In this document: in pieces, positions 1 through 9,808 of the stretch
How positions within the stretch are numbered: position 1 is the first letter of the stretch
Layout of the letters: every line of letters begins with the position of its first letter
Origin: Verrucomicrobiota bacterium
GTDB lineage: Bacteria; Verrucomicrobiota; Verrucomicrobiia; Opitutales; Opitutaceae
NCBI GenBank assembly: GCA_019136515.1
Contig: JAGVUB010000108.1
Span: 1 to 35,108 of the forward strand
Reading direction: 5' to 3'
DNA: 35,108 nt
Notes under the pieces: model-generated
What the model was told of the DNA's origin: nothing
Seen by the model: the letters and a program-made list of their open reading frames with translations, nothing else
The model's database searches: none
Position numbers and translations under genes: made by a program

Positions 1-1403
1 AGGCGCTTGTGCTTCCACACCTCGTAGCGGGTGAAGATCTTGCCGGGGTTCATGATCGCGTTCGGGTCGAGCGCCTGCTTTACGGCGATCATCGCCCGGA
101 TCGCAGGCTTGGTGTGCTCGAGCGCGAGGAACGGGGTCTTCGCCAGTCCGATACCGTGTTCGCCGGAGATCGCACCGCCGAGCCGTTTCACCCCGCGCAT
201 GAGCTGCTCGACCGCGCGCACCGCCGCGCGGCACTCCTTCTTGTCGGCGCGGTGGTACATGATGTTCACGTGCAGGTTGCCGTCGCCGAGGTGTCCGAAG
301 GTCGGCATCGCCAGTCCATGGCGCGCCTTGAGTTTCTCGAGCAGTTCGCCGAACGCCGCATAGCTCTTCAGCGGCAGTACGATGTCCTCGTTGAGCTTGC
401 TGTCGCCCAGCGCAAACATCGCCGGCGAGCACTTGCGGCGCACCGCCCACAGCTCCTCCGCCTCGTCGCGGTTGCGCGCCGCGCGCGAGGCGCCCGCGTG
501 CGCCTCGGCCCACTGGAGCACGGTCTTCTTCTGCTCCGCCACCTCGGCCGCCGTGCCGGCGAGCTCGAGCAACAGCACCGGCTTCTTGGGCGCCTCCGCA
601 AACACCGGCTTGCCGGTGGCGCGCTCCGCGCAGCCAACCGACGCCCGGTCGAGAAACTCCAGGATCGCCGGCTGCACGCGCGCCGCGATCAGCGCCTGCG
701 CCGCCGCGAACGCCGCCGCCTCGTCCTTGAAGGCCGCCAACAGCGTCCACCGTTCCGCGGGCGCCGGGATCAGCTTCAGCACCGCTTCGGTCACGATGCC
801 CAGGCAGCCCTCGCTGCCGATCCACAGGTCGCGCAGATTGAAACCGGCCGACCACTTCTTGAATTCGCCGGCCCATTGCACGCGATCGCCCTCGGGCAGA
901 TAGCCGGAGAGGCTGAGCACATAGTCGCGCGTCACGCCATACTTGCCGCCGTGCATGCCGCCGGCGTTGCAGGCGATGTTGCCGCCGATCGTGCTGTACT
1001 CCTTCGACGACGGGTCCGGCGGATAGAACCAGCCGGCCGCCGCCGCCGCGCGCTGCACGTCGCCGACCTTCGCGCCGGCCTGCACAACCGCCAGCCCGGC
1101 CTCGGCGTCGATGCGGATCTTCGCGAGCCGCGAGAGATCGAGGACCCAGCCACCAAACCGCGGCGACGCCGAACCGGTCAGCGACGTGCCGCCGCCGCGC
1201 ACCGTCACCGGCACGCAATGCTCGTTGGCCAGCGCCAGCACCACGCCCACGTCGGCATCCTTGCGCACGCGGATGACGGCGTCGCAGTCGAAGGCGATCT
1301 TGCTGCCGTCGAACGAGCCGGCGAAGCGCGCGGCCTCGTCGGTGCGGACGACCCGGGCGCCGAGTCGGTGTTGCAGGAGAGCGGTCGGTTTGGCGTGCGA
1401 CAT
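1..1403 (-). CDS. glcD: FAD-linked oxidase, glycolate/D-lactate oxidase subunit GlcD-like (3' end cut off)
   Basis: The protein would oxidise a 2-hydroxy acid such as glycolate or D-lactate with FAD and pass electrons to a GlcE/GlcF-type partner or the respiratory chain. 467 residues are visible from an ATG at 1403, and the frame is still open at base 1. The family is usually about 460-500 residues, so only a few residues are missing. The PCMH-type FAD-binding loop is seen as VTVRGGGTSLTGSA around residues 67-79, with STIGGNIACNAGG at 137-149. The C-terminal FAD-oxidase domain shows GHLGDGNLHVNI, GGAISGEHGIGLAKT and IMNPGKIF in the family order. It lies 64 nt downstream of the AsmA-like gene on the same strand. 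Family assignment is firm; glycolate versus D-lactate cannot be decided here. Confidence 0.9.
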   Translation of the reverse strand, partial: MSHAKPTALLQHRLGARVVRTDEAARFAGSFDGSKIAFDCDAVIRVRKDADVGVVLALANEHCVPVTVRGGGTSLTGSASPRFGGWVLDLSRLAKIRIDAEAGLAVVQAGAKVGDVQRAAAAAGWFYPPDPSSKEYSTIGGNIACNAGGMHGGKYGVTRDYVLSLSGYLPEGDRVQWAGEFKKWSAGFNLRDLWIGSEGCLGIVTEAVLKLIPAPAERWTLLAAFKDEAAAFAAAQALIAARVQPAILEFLDRASVGCAERATGKPVFAEAPKKPVLLLELAGTAAEVAEQKKTVLQWAEAHAGASRAARNRDEAEELWAVRRKCSPAMFALGDSKLNEDIVLPLKSYAAFGELLEKLKARHGLAMPTFGHLGDGNLHVNIMYHRADKKECRAAVRAVEQLMRGVKRLGGAISGEHGIGLAKTPFLALEHTKPAIRAMIAVKQALDPNAIMNPGKIFTRYEVWKHKR

Positions 1404-1467
1404 GGCGGCGCCGAACTTGGCGCGCGCCCGCGGCGCGTGCAACCCCCGAGCGGCGGCGCCGCCCGCG

Positions 1468-4149
1468 CTAGTTCCCGCCGACCAGGCCCGCGCCGAGCGC
1501 CACCAGCATCCGCTTCCAGTCCGGCCGCCCCAGGGTGCCGCCCACGCTGAACGGCTCGCGCAGGCGCAGGTATCCAAGATCGTCCTTGCTGCCGTCGAGC
1601 AGGTTCGCCCGGTCGAGCAGCACCCCGAAGTTGCCCTTCCCCGCCAGCCGCATCTCCAGCGCGAGCGGATACTCGTCGAGCGTCTTGCCGGCCACGTGCC
1701 GCGCCACGCCCGCGCCGCTGAGCCGCTTCTCGGCCGAGCGCACGTCGATGGTCCGAAACTGCAGGTTCAGGTCCGCGGCCCGCAGCAGCGACGCGTCGAT
1801 CCGCTCGAACCGGAACTCGCGCATCTCCTCCAGCAGTTGCGAGCCCGCCGCGACCGCCGGCTTCTGCTGTTTGTCCTTCGAGAGCAACCCGAGGACGAGG
1901 CCGCCGAGCGCGCTCGCCGCCTCCACCCGCTTGTCCTTGATCCGCAGGACACCGGGTCCGCCCTGCAGCACGAACTCGCCGCGCACGCCGGCGAGCAGGT
2001 CGTCGAGATTCGCGCCCGCGCCCTCCAGCTTCGCCGTCACCTCGAGCACCGTCTCGATCGCCGGCTCCTCAGCGGGATTCGCCGCGCGCAACCAGGCGCC
2101 GAGATCGAACCCCGGCACCTTGCCGTTTCCAGATAGCGTATACGGCAGCGACTTCGCCGCATCGAACGTCACGCCGAACGCGGCCTCGAGCGGCGTGCGC
2201 TTCGACCTCGCCGCGAACTTCTCGAGCGAGAGCCGCTGCGCATCGCAGACGAAGGTTGCCTGCACTCCGGTGAGTTCCTCGGTCTCGAGCACGAGCCGCT
2301 TCAGGTCGAGTTCGACCCGCCCGTCCAGTCCGGCCCAGAACGCCTGCGTATCCTTCGGTCCCGAACCGGGCTCAGCGGTCGTCTTCTTGACTCCGGTGGT
2401 GGCGACCGGCGCCGTTGAGCCGGAGTTGCTCGGTGCGAGCGCCGCAAGCCCGAGCAGATCCCGCAGAAAGACCGTCTCGCCGCCAATCTTCGCCGTCGCC
2501 GCCGCCAATTTGCCCGCGGCCAACGTCCACACGCCCTCGAACCGCAGTTGCGACCGCCGGCCTCCGTTGTCGAGCGTGACTGGCAGCGCCAAGCGACCGC
2601 GGCCAGCGGCATCCTGCCGCGCCTCGAGTTTGGCCTTGATCGCTCCGAACGGAGAGGCGGGAGCATCCGAACGCAGGCTCAAGTCGAGCGCATCGACCGA
2701 CCATGCTCCGCCAGCCAGCGTGCCGCGCAGGGCCAGTTCTCCGCCGAGCCGGTCCGCGAGCACCTCCTGCCCTCTCGCAAAACACATCCCACTGAAGACA
2801 AACGGACGCAGGGTGGCGACCGCCCAGTTGCCGCCGGCCCCCTTAAGCCGCACCTCGCCGGATGTCAGTGTCCCGCCAAGCGTGGCATCGGCCAGCCAGG
2901 GCTGAGCCCACACCAGCGGTAGATTCGAGATCTCGAGACGCATCAGATCCTTGTCCGCCTGCGCAAAGTCGGCCGTCTGCGTATCGAGCCGATAACCGAC
3001 CGGCTGCAGCGTCTCCAGTGCGAGCACCGGCCCGTGCGCATCGCTCACGGAGGCCGCAAGCTTCGTCAGCCGTAGCTGCTCGCCTTGTCGCTCGAGCGCG
3101 AAATCCAGGTTTCCCGTGAACGCCCCGAGTCCCGCGAACTCGCGCCGAAGCCGCTGGAGCTCCGCCACGGAGACCGATGCACGACCGGTGGCGGAATACT
3201 CGCCCGATGCGACCACCATCCCAAACGCGCCTTGCGCCGCGACCGAGAATTCCGGCACGCGCGCGAGGTCGCAAACTCCGTCCAACTGCTCACGGCGCAG
3301 GCGCACCTCCCAGGTTCCCGACACCTGGCCGGACTGCGCGCGATGGTCCATCGTCGCCCGCACCAACGGGGCGTCCGTCGGTGCCGCACCGGCGCGTCGC
3401 ACCGACACCTCCGCCGTCTCCGTGTCGGTCGTGGCCGTATTCGCGATCTTGAGGTGCGTCACCAACCCTTGCGCCAAGCCGTTCGTGCCGCCCGCCGAAG
3501 CGGCGAGCGTGCCGTCGACTTCGAGCCGATCGACCGCGCCATCGGCCGCCGCGGTAATCGCCAACTGGCCCGTCCAGTCGAGCGCGCTGACGACCGCGCC
3601 CGCGCTCACGTCCGTCCAGGCAAACTTCAGGTTCGTCACCACCTTCTGCCCGGGAACCACCAGGCGGCCCTGCGCGGAAAATGCGCCGGCGCGTTGCTCG
3701 GACACGCGCACCCGGCCCCCGACCTGCACCGACTCGATCGTGACCGGGAGCGGGAGCCGCAACGGCGCAAGAAACCCGCCGAAGGCCTGCGCGGTCGTCG
3801 TAGGTTCGCTGGCGCCGACCGCCGATCCGTCCCCAACCTCCAGCATCAGATCGGTGGCCACAAGTTCGCGCACAACGAGTGCACGCCGCGTCAGCAAGGT
3901 CCATCCCTCGTAACGGGTCCGCAGTTGCGGCAGCCGGAACACGTTGCCCCCGAAGCGGGCGACCACCCCGCGCACTTCCGCTTCCCCGAGCCCGACCGAG
4001 ACCCGCTCCACGTCGAGCGTGAGCCCGGGCACCTCGGCCACGGCCCGCAACAGGAGCAGCCGCTGGACTGCGGGAAGACGCACCGCGACGACAAGCGCGA
4101 GAGCCAGCACCAGGAGTGAACCGCCAACAATCAACAGAGGACGTTTCAT
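1468..4149 (-). CDS. AsmA-like envelope protein
   Basis: Predicted 893-residue protein anchored by one N-terminal membrane helix (about residues 4-24, rich in Leu/Val/Ala) with the rest probably in the periplasm. The long body is made of repetitive beta-rich segments. The last 250 residues resemble the AsmA C-terminal region (FDLGAWLRAANP, LKRLVLETEEL, then a closing SVGGTLGRPDWKRML). AsmA-family proteins are thought to act in envelope lipid transport or outer-membrane assembly; the role here is inferred from family only. I chose the ATG at 4149, directly before KRPLLIVGG, rather than a start 60 nt further upstream, because the membrane anchor then begins the protein. No clear Shine-Dalgarno site precedes it. 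It lies 87 nt after the DUF4203-like gene and upstream of the glcD-like gene. Confidence 0.75.
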   Translation of the reverse strand: MKRPLLIVGGSLLVLALALVVAVRLPAVQRLLLLRAVAEVPGLTLDVERVSVGLGEAEVRGVVARFGGNVFRLPQLRTRYEGWTLLTRRALVVRELVATDLMLEVGDGSAVGASEPTTTAQAFGGFLAPLRLPLPVTIESVQVGGRVRVSEQRAGAFSAQGRLVVPGQKVVTNLKFAWTDVSAGAVVSALDWTGQLAITAAADGAVDRLEVDGTLAASAGGTNGLAQGLVTHLKIANTATTDTETAEVSVRRAGAAPTDAPLVRATMDHRAQSGQVSGTWEVRLRREQLDGVCDLARVPEFSVAAQGAFGMVVASGEYSATGRASVSVAELQRLRREFAGLGAFTGNLDFALERQGEQLRLTKLAASVSDAHGPVLALETLQPVGYRLDTQTADFAQADKDLMRLEISNLPLVWAQPWLADATLGGTLTSGEVRLKGAGGNWAVATLRPFVFSGMCFARGQEVLADRLGGELALRGTLAGGAWSVDALDLSLRSDAPASPFGAIKAKLEARQDAAGRGRLALPVTLDNGGRRSQLRFEGVWTLAAGKLAAATAKIGGETVFLRDLLGLAALAPSNSGSTAPVATTGVKKTTAEPGSGPKDTQAFWAGLDGRVELDLKRLVLETEELTGVQATFVCDAQRLSLEKFAARSKRTPLEAAFGVTFDAAKSLPYTLSGNGKVPGFDLGAWLRAANPAEEPAIETVLEVTAKLEGAGANLDDLLAGVRGEFVLQGGPGVLRIKDKRVEAASALGGLVLGLLSKDKQQKPAVAAGSQLLEEMREFRFERIDASLLRAADLNLQFRTIDVRSAEKRLSGAGVARHVAGKTLDEYPLALEMRLAGKGNFGVLLDRANLLDGSKDDLGYLRLREPFSVGGTLGRPDWKRMLVALGAGLVGGN

Positions 4150-4236
4150 GGGAGAGATGACGAACAGATCCGTTCGCCCCGGATGTGTTCCACGGCGAGG
4201 GAAAAGCAAACCCGCTCCGAACGCGGCGTTGGCCTG

Positions 4237-4860
4237 CTATTTCTTCTTCGGCTCGCCCGCCGCGGGCCGGCGCAGCTGTGTCGCCAGTCCGATGAGACCG
4301 AGGCCGAGCGTGAGCACAGTCACCCACCACCGGCCGACCAGCAGGGCTGGAATCTGCTCCGGGCTGTGCAGGTAGAACTGCCAGTCGAGTCCGTCGAAGA
4401 AGAAGGCCGCCGCCAACGCCACCCGGAAGGCGCCGCCAAACGCCGTGGCCGCCGAGATGAGCAGGCGCTGCATCAGCAGCGCGAGCAGACCGCACACGGT
4501 CCCGGCCACCGCACCGATCAGCAACGTCGCAGCCGAGCCGGTGAAAGGCACCAGTGCGAGCGTCACGGAGTAGCCAAACGAGAACCCGGCGAGGAACACT
4601 CCCACGAGGTAGAACGCGAACGAGAGCACCAACCCAAGCACCGCGCCCACCGCGAACGCTACCCAGGAAACGACCTCCCCGCCACCGAGCCACTGCCCCG
4701 CCGCGCTTGTCGCCAACAGCCCGAGCACCAGCGCGCCGAGCAGGGCCACCGCGAGGCGGAAGACCCGGTAGCCGAAGAAACAATCGAGCAGGCCCCAGCC
4801 GAGGAGCACCGCCGCGCCGATCGTGTACGAGGGGTTTGCCACGCCGAACATCGCATCCAT
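4237..4860 (-). CDS. DUF4203/TMEM198-like multi-pass membrane protein
   Basis: Predicted 207-residue integral membrane protein with about seven closely spaced hydrophobic segments of Gly/Ala/Leu/Val, starting at about residue 10 and ending before a short basic tail (RRPAAGEPKKK). Length and helix spacing resemble the DUF4203 (TMEM198-like) family, whose function in bacteria is unknown. The ATG at 4860 (MDAMFGV) was chosen because a purine-rich AAGGTGGGGG lies just upstream. The frame stays open to 5049, but that extension is Arg-rich, runs into the palindromic repeat at 4993-5046 and is unlikely to be translated. It is first in a minus-strand set with the AsmA-like and glcD-like genes. Confidence 0.6.
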   Translation of the reverse strand: MDAMFGVANPSYTIGAAVLLGWGLLDCFFGYRVFRLAVALLGALVLGLLATSAAGQWLGGGEVVSWVAFAVGAVLGLVLSFAFYLVGVFLAGFSFGYSVTLALVPFTGSAATLLIGAVAGTVCGLLALLMQRLLISAATAFGGAFRVALAAAFFFDGLDWQFYLHSPEQIPALLVGRWWVTVLTLGLGLIGLATQLRRPAAGEPKKK

Positions 4861-4992
4861 GGCCCCCACCTTGGACGGTCCACGTCCAAATAACACGCAC
4901 GAAGTGCATCGCTCCCTCGCTGCGGCATCCCCCGCGGCCCGCGCCGCTCCGCCCGGGTGATAGGCACGAACGTTGGTCTCCCCCTCCCTTCG

Positions 4993-5046
4993 GGTAGGGA
5001 TGGCGCTCCGCGCCGTCCGCGGACGCCGGCGGAGCGGCGTCCCTAC
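4993..5046. repeat. REP-like imperfect palindrome
   Basis: Arms GTAGGGATGGCGCTCCGC and GCGGAGCGGCGTCCCTAC are inverted copies differing at two positions. Between them is a perfect CGTCCGCGGACG palindrome at 5014-5025; the arms are offset from its centre by one base (a bulge). The element sits in the 283-nt divergent gap between the DUF4203-like gene and murI. The shape is that of a dispersed extragenic palindrome (REP/BIME-like). No second copy is present in this window, so dispersal is inference. Confidence 0.55.
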
Positions 5047-5143
5047 CATGGCGAGACCGAACGCCCCAGGGCGAACGGGGCCGCACCCGGCCCGCGAACT
5101 TTCGGTTTCCCATCCCGGGCCGCGGCCCCAAGCTCCGCCACCG

Positions 5144-6001
5144 ATGATCGGTGTCTTCGATTCCGGCTTCGGCGGTCTGACCGTGCTCGCGGCCCTGCGC
5201 CGCCACCTGCCGCAGTACGACTACCTCTTCCTCGCCGACAGCGCGCGCGCCCCCTACGGCGCGCGCAGTTTCGACGTCATCCACGAGTTCACCCTCGAGG
5301 CGGTCGAATGGCTCTTCAACGAGGGCTGCACCCTCGTCGTCCTCGCCTGCAACACCGCCTCCGCCCGCGCCCTGCGCACCATCCAGCAACGCCACCTGCC
5401 GGCGCGGCGGCCCGATCGCCGCGTGCTCGGCGTCGTCCGCCCCTCGGTCGAGGCACTCGCCGGCCTGCCGCCGGGCGCGATTCCCGGCGTCACGCAACCC
5501 TCGCTCACCGAGGGCACCGTCGCCGTGGTCGGCACCGAGGGCACAATCGCCTCGGATTCTTTCGGCATCGAACTGCGCAAACTCGCGCCGCGGCTCGAGC
5601 TGCTCCAGCAGGCCTGCCCGCTCTGGGTGCCGCTCGTCGAGGCCGGGGAAACCGAAGGCCCCGGCGCCGACTGGTTCCTCCACCGCTACCTCGATCCGCT
5701 CCTCGCCGCGCCGCGCCCGCCCCGGCGCCTCCTGCTCGGCTGCACCCACTATCCGCTCCTGTTGCCCGGTATTCGACGAATCGTGCCAGCCGCCGTCGAG
5801 GTGCTCACGCAGGGCGAGATCGTCGCCACACGCCTGGCCGACTGGCTCGCCCGCCACCCGGACCACGAGGCCCGACTCACCCGTGGCGGCGCCCGGCGGA
5901 TCGTCACCACCGACGATCCCGCCTGGTTCGCCGGCGCCAGCTCGCGCTTCCTGGGCGAGAAGCTGGAGGTAGGCCGCGCCCGGCTCAGCCCGGTGGCCTG
6001 A
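5144..6001 (+). CDS. murI: glutamate racemase
   Basis: Cofactor-independent racemase that makes D-glutamate for peptidoglycan in the cytoplasm. The 285-residue product begins IGVFDSGFGGLTVL, the typical N-terminus. It carries both catalytic cysteines in their motifs: Cys69 in ACNTAS and Cys200 in GCTHYP. It is somewhat longer than the usual 260-270 residues, with an insertion-like segment rich in Arg/Pro/Gly around residues 84-120. The ATG at 5144 is chosen because the family starts at this point; the frame is open 171 nt further upstream, but that stretch is Pro/Arg-rich and overlaps the palindrome. It ends 23 nt before the convergent membrane-protein gene, leaving no room for a separate terminator. 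Confidence 0.93.
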   Translation: MIGVFDSGFGGLTVLAALRRHLPQYDYLFLADSARAPYGARSFDVIHEFTLEAVEWLFNEGCTLVVLACNTASARALRTIQQRHLPARRPDRRVLGVVRPSVEALAGLPPGAIPGVTQPSLTEGTVAVVGTEGTIASDSFGIELRKLAPRLELLQQACPLWVPLVEAGETEGPGADWFLHRYLDPLLAAPRPPRRLLLGCTHYPLLLPGIRRIVPAAVEVLTQGEIVATRLADWLARHPDHEARLTRGGARRIVTTDDPAWFAGASSRFLGEKLEVGRARLSPVA

Positions 6002-6024
6002 AGCGCGGCGTCAGCACCGGTTAC

Positions 6025-6930
6025 TCACGCCAAGGACACCGGCGGCTCCGCCGCGGACGGCTGGGCCACGCCGGGCGCCGGCTGGACCTCGGCGAAACGT
6101 TCGACCAGTTCGCGCATCTCGCGCGGCAAAACGAGGTCCGCGGTCAGCGTTTTCTCCTTCTCCTCGACGTTGCCCTTCTTGTCGGTCGTGAGGGTCACAT
6201 TCGAGACCTTGAGCGTGAAAAACTCCTCGCACTTCGGGGAGTGCTTGAGCGTGAGCCGGGCGAAGGTCGTGGAGCCATCCTCCCGTGGGCCGGCCTCGAT
6301 CACCGGCGCGATGTCGCCACGGCGCAACGCCGCGAGCTGTTGCGCGTCCGTGAAGGCCGCGAGCGTGTCGTACTTCGTCTCCTCATCGAGCCAGCTGCCG
6401 CTTTTCTCACAGTACGGGAGGTTGCGCACCGGATCGGTGCCGAACACGACCACCAGCGCCAGGATCGCCAGCGCCTCCACGCCCCAGACGCCGGCCAGGA
6501 ACAGCCCGGTCACGTTGCTCGTGCTGTGGCGCCCGATCGACCACGAGCCATGCTCGTAGAGAAACTGCATGGCGCTCTCCAAGCCGCGCGGTCCGCACAG
6601 CAGCGGCGCCTCCTCGAAGAGCGCGTGCACGTGGCCGTTCCACTGGAAATAGTTGGCGAGCAGGCCCGTCACCACCGAGAGGCCGGCGGCGACCACAAGA
6701 TTACGGACACGGCATTTCTTGAGGAGGAAGCCGACCGCCAAACCCAGGCCGATCGCATAGCCGGCCGTGATCAGGAGGTTCAGGTACACGAAAGGGATCC
6801 ACTTGATCAGGTACCCATAGGCGAAGCCCAGCGGCCAGCCCAGCGCCACGGCGGCGAGCGGGACCACCAGCAGCGCCTGCATCCCGAATTTTCCCGAATG
6901 ACGGTACGGACGTAGATTACCCAGTTCCAT
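6025..6930 (-). CDS. hypothetical membrane protein, four predicted helices
   Basis: I do not recognise this 301-residue protein. Hydrophobic segments lie at about residues 17-36, 45-69, 77-93 and 143-163. The loop between the third and fourth (about 94-142) contains WNGHVHALFEE and SWSIGRHSTSN. The last 135 residues are soluble, charged and beta-rich, ending in a low-complexity Pro/Ala tail. Two CxxxS-type cysteines (Cys174, Cys234) lie in the soluble part, with no obvious metal motif. The ATG at 6930 opens directly onto the N-terminal helix. It is convergent with murI and divergent from ffh. The good frame and membrane topology argue for a real gene; the function is unknown. Confidence 0.7.
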   Translation of the reverse strand: MELGNLRPYRHSGKFGMQALLVVPLAAVALGWPLGFAYGYLIKWIPFVYLNLLITAGYAIGLGLAVGFLLKKCRVRNLVVAAGLSVVTGLLANYFQWNGHVHALFEEAPLLCGPRGLESAMQFLYEHGSWSIGRHSTSNVTGLFLAGVWGVEALAILALVVVFGTDPVRNLPYCEKSGSWLDEETKYDTLAAFTDAQQLAALRRGDIAPVIEAGPREDGSTTFARLTLKHSPKCEEFFTLKVSNVTLTTDKKGNVEEKEKTLTADLVLPREMRELVERFAEVQPAPGVAQPSAAEPPVSLA

Positions 6931-7090
6931 GTCGCCATCCCAACAGCTCCGCTACACCGGGCAACGGCTTTCCGGCCAACGGCCCAGCACGGCGACGAAC
7001 GGTCCGCCGCCACACCGGCGCGGCCCATTCCGCACGCGCCCGGCAGTTTTGTGCTGATTCGTGGCCCGCGGCCGTTTCACTCGCCGGGCA

Positions 7091-8434
7091 ATGTTCGAAT
7101 CTCTCACCGAAAAACTGGGCAGCGCCCTGCGCAACCTCCGCGGCGTCGGCAAGCTCTCCGAGGAAAACATGGCCGAGGCGCTCAAGGAAGTGCGCACCGC
7201 CCTGCTCTCCGCCGACGTGCACTTCAAGGTCGCCCGCGAGTTCGTCGAACGCGTCCAGACCCAGTGCGTCGGGCAGGAGGTGCTCAAGAGCGTCACCCCC
7301 GGCCAGCAGGTCGTGAAGATCATCCACGACGAATTGGTGACACTCCTCGGCGAAGGTTCGACCGCGCTCTCCGGCCAGCGCCCGCTTAAGATCATGATGG
7401 TCGGCCTCCACGGCTCGGGCAAGACCACGACCAGCGGCAAGCTCGGCCGCCTCCTCAAGAAACAGGCCTACCGCCCCGCCGTCGTCGCCTGCGACGTCTA
7501 CCGCCCGGCCGCCATCGACCAGCTCGAGATGCTGGCGAAGAACAACGAGCTCGGCTTTTTCTGCGACCGCGCCTCCAAGGACGTCCCCGCCCTCGGCGCC
7601 GCCGCCCTCGCCGCCGCCACCGCCGCCGGCCACGACGCCATCATCTTCGACACCGCTGGTCGCCTCCAGATCGACCACGAGCTGATCGAGGAGGTCAAGC
7701 AGCTCCGCGCCCGTATCCAACCCGACGAGGTCCTGCTCGTCGCCGACGGCGCTCTCGGCCAGGAGGCCGTCAACGTCGCCCGCACCTTCCACGAGGCGCT
7801 CCAGCTCACCGGCCTCGTGCTCACCAAGCTCGACGGCGACGCCCGCGGCGGCGCCGCGCTCTCGATGAAGAGCATCACCGGCGTGCCGATCAAGTTCGTC
7901 GGCGTCGGCGAGAAGAGCGAGGACTTCGAGACCTTCCACCCCGACCGCATGGCCTCGCGCATCCTCGGCATGGGCGATGTCGTTTCGCTCGTCGAGAAGG
8001 CGCAGGAGGTCATGGACCAGAAGCAGGCCGAGCAGATGGCGGAGAAACTCCGCAAGGCCGACTTCACCTTCGAGGACTTCCTCGCCCAGATGCAGCAGGT
8101 CAAGAAGCTCGGCTCGATGGACAAGGTCCTCGGCATGCTCCCCGGCATGAGCGGCGTGAAGCTCGACGACGGCGCCGAGAAGCAGATGGCCCGCACCGAG
8201 GCGATCATCCTCTCGATGACCAAGCAGGAGCGCCGCAAACCGGAGGTGCTCAACGGCAGCCGCCGCCTGCGCATCGCCAACGGTGCCGGCGTGAAGGTCG
8301 TGGAGGTCAACCAGCTCATCAAGCAGTTCCAGCAGATGCAGAAGGTCATGCGCATGATGCGCGGCTCCAAGGGCGCGAAGATGATGCGCCAGATGGAGGC
8401 CATGCAGCGCCAGGGCGGCTTCCCCGGGATGTAA
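7091..8434 (+). CDS. ffh: signal recognition particle GTPase Ffh
   Basis: Protein part of the signal recognition particle. It binds 4.5S RNA and signal sequences of nascent membrane proteins and docks at FtsY by GTP hydrolysis. 447 residues, the usual length. The N-domain begins [18 protein letters not shown]. The G-domain has the P-loop [10 protein letters not shown] (residues 105-114), then [19 protein letters not shown], and [13 protein letters not shown]. The M-domain is Met-rich ([30 protein letters not shown]). The ATG at 7091 matches the conserved start; a GTG 30 nt upstream is in frame but adds an atypical Arg-rich leader. No 4.5S RNA gene was recognised nearby. Confidence 0.97.
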   Translation: MFESLTEKLGSALRNLRGVGKLSEENMAEALKEVRTALLSADVHFKVAREFVERVQTQCVGQEVLKSVTPGQQVVKIIHDELVTLLGEGSTALSGQRPLKIMMVGLHGSGKTTTSGKLGRLLKKQAYRPAVVACDVYRPAAIDQLEMLAKNNELGFFCDRASKDVPALGAAALAAATAAGHDAIIFDTAGRLQIDHELIEEVKQLRARIQPDEVLLVADGALGQEAVNVARTFHEALQLTGLVLTKLDGDARGGAALSMKSITGVPIKFVGVGEKSEDFETFHPDRMASRILGMGDVVSLVEKAQEVMDQKQAEQMAEKLRKADFTFEDFLAQMQQVKKLGSMDKVLGMLPGMSGVKLDDGAEKQMARTEAIILSMTKQERRKPEVLNGSRRLRIANGAGVKVVEVNQLIKQFQQMQKVMRMMRGSKGAKMMRQMEAMQRQGGFPGM

Positions 8435-8661
8435 CGATAGGACGGACACCGCCAAGCGAGTCCGCCCGTTCCTCCCCGCGGCCGGACCGCGCACCGGATC
8501 AGTCGGATCGCTCGTTCCCAACAGGCTGGACAACTCCGTCGCCCAACTACTCTGCGCCTCCGGTGCCGCAACCAGCTCGCGATGCAGCGTTCGAACGATC
8601 CGGGCGTCGCCGCCGCCTTTCCGCCTTTCGCCGCCGCGCCTTCGGTGTTTGCTTGCGCGCC

Positions 8662-9657
<996 letters not shown>

Positions 9658-9766
9658 ACACTGTCGCGGTTTGGGTGGAACCAAACTCCCGTCCGGCGCT
9701 CCCACCTCGGATCGCGCTTGGTTCTTGTGCCGAAGCGAAAGTTCTGGCGCAGTGCTCGCGCGGCTA

Positions 9767-9796
9767 TTGACCCGCCTGTCTCGATTCGACTACGTA
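9767..9796 (+). promoter_or_regulatory. candidate sigma-70-type promoter for the 9809 gene
   Basis: TTGACC (9767-9772) and TACGTA (9791-9796) are separated by 18 bases. The ATG at 9809 is only 13 bases downstream of the -10 box, so the transcript would have almost no leader. The -35 box is a good match and the -10 box is moderate. Confidence 0.35.
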
Positions 9797-9808
9797 AACC
9801 CAAAACCC

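Noticed and set aside
1404-1467. GGCGGCGCCGCC palindrome between the glcD-like and AsmA-like genes
   Set aside because: Simple GC repeat with no loop or T tail; not convincing as a terminator or operator.
3290-5866. Very long open frames opposite real genes (also 24378-26885, 30834-32066, 14466-16124 on the minus strand)
   Set aside because: Their products are Arg/Ala/Gly/Asp-rich with no domain marks, and they lie antisense to well-supported genes. GC-rich codon bias keeps such frames open.
8435-8661. Terminator after ffh from GGAC repeats near 8445-8475
   Set aside because: Only short interrupted pairing (CGGAC with GTCCG) and no T run; too weak to annotate. Nothing else is seen in this gap.
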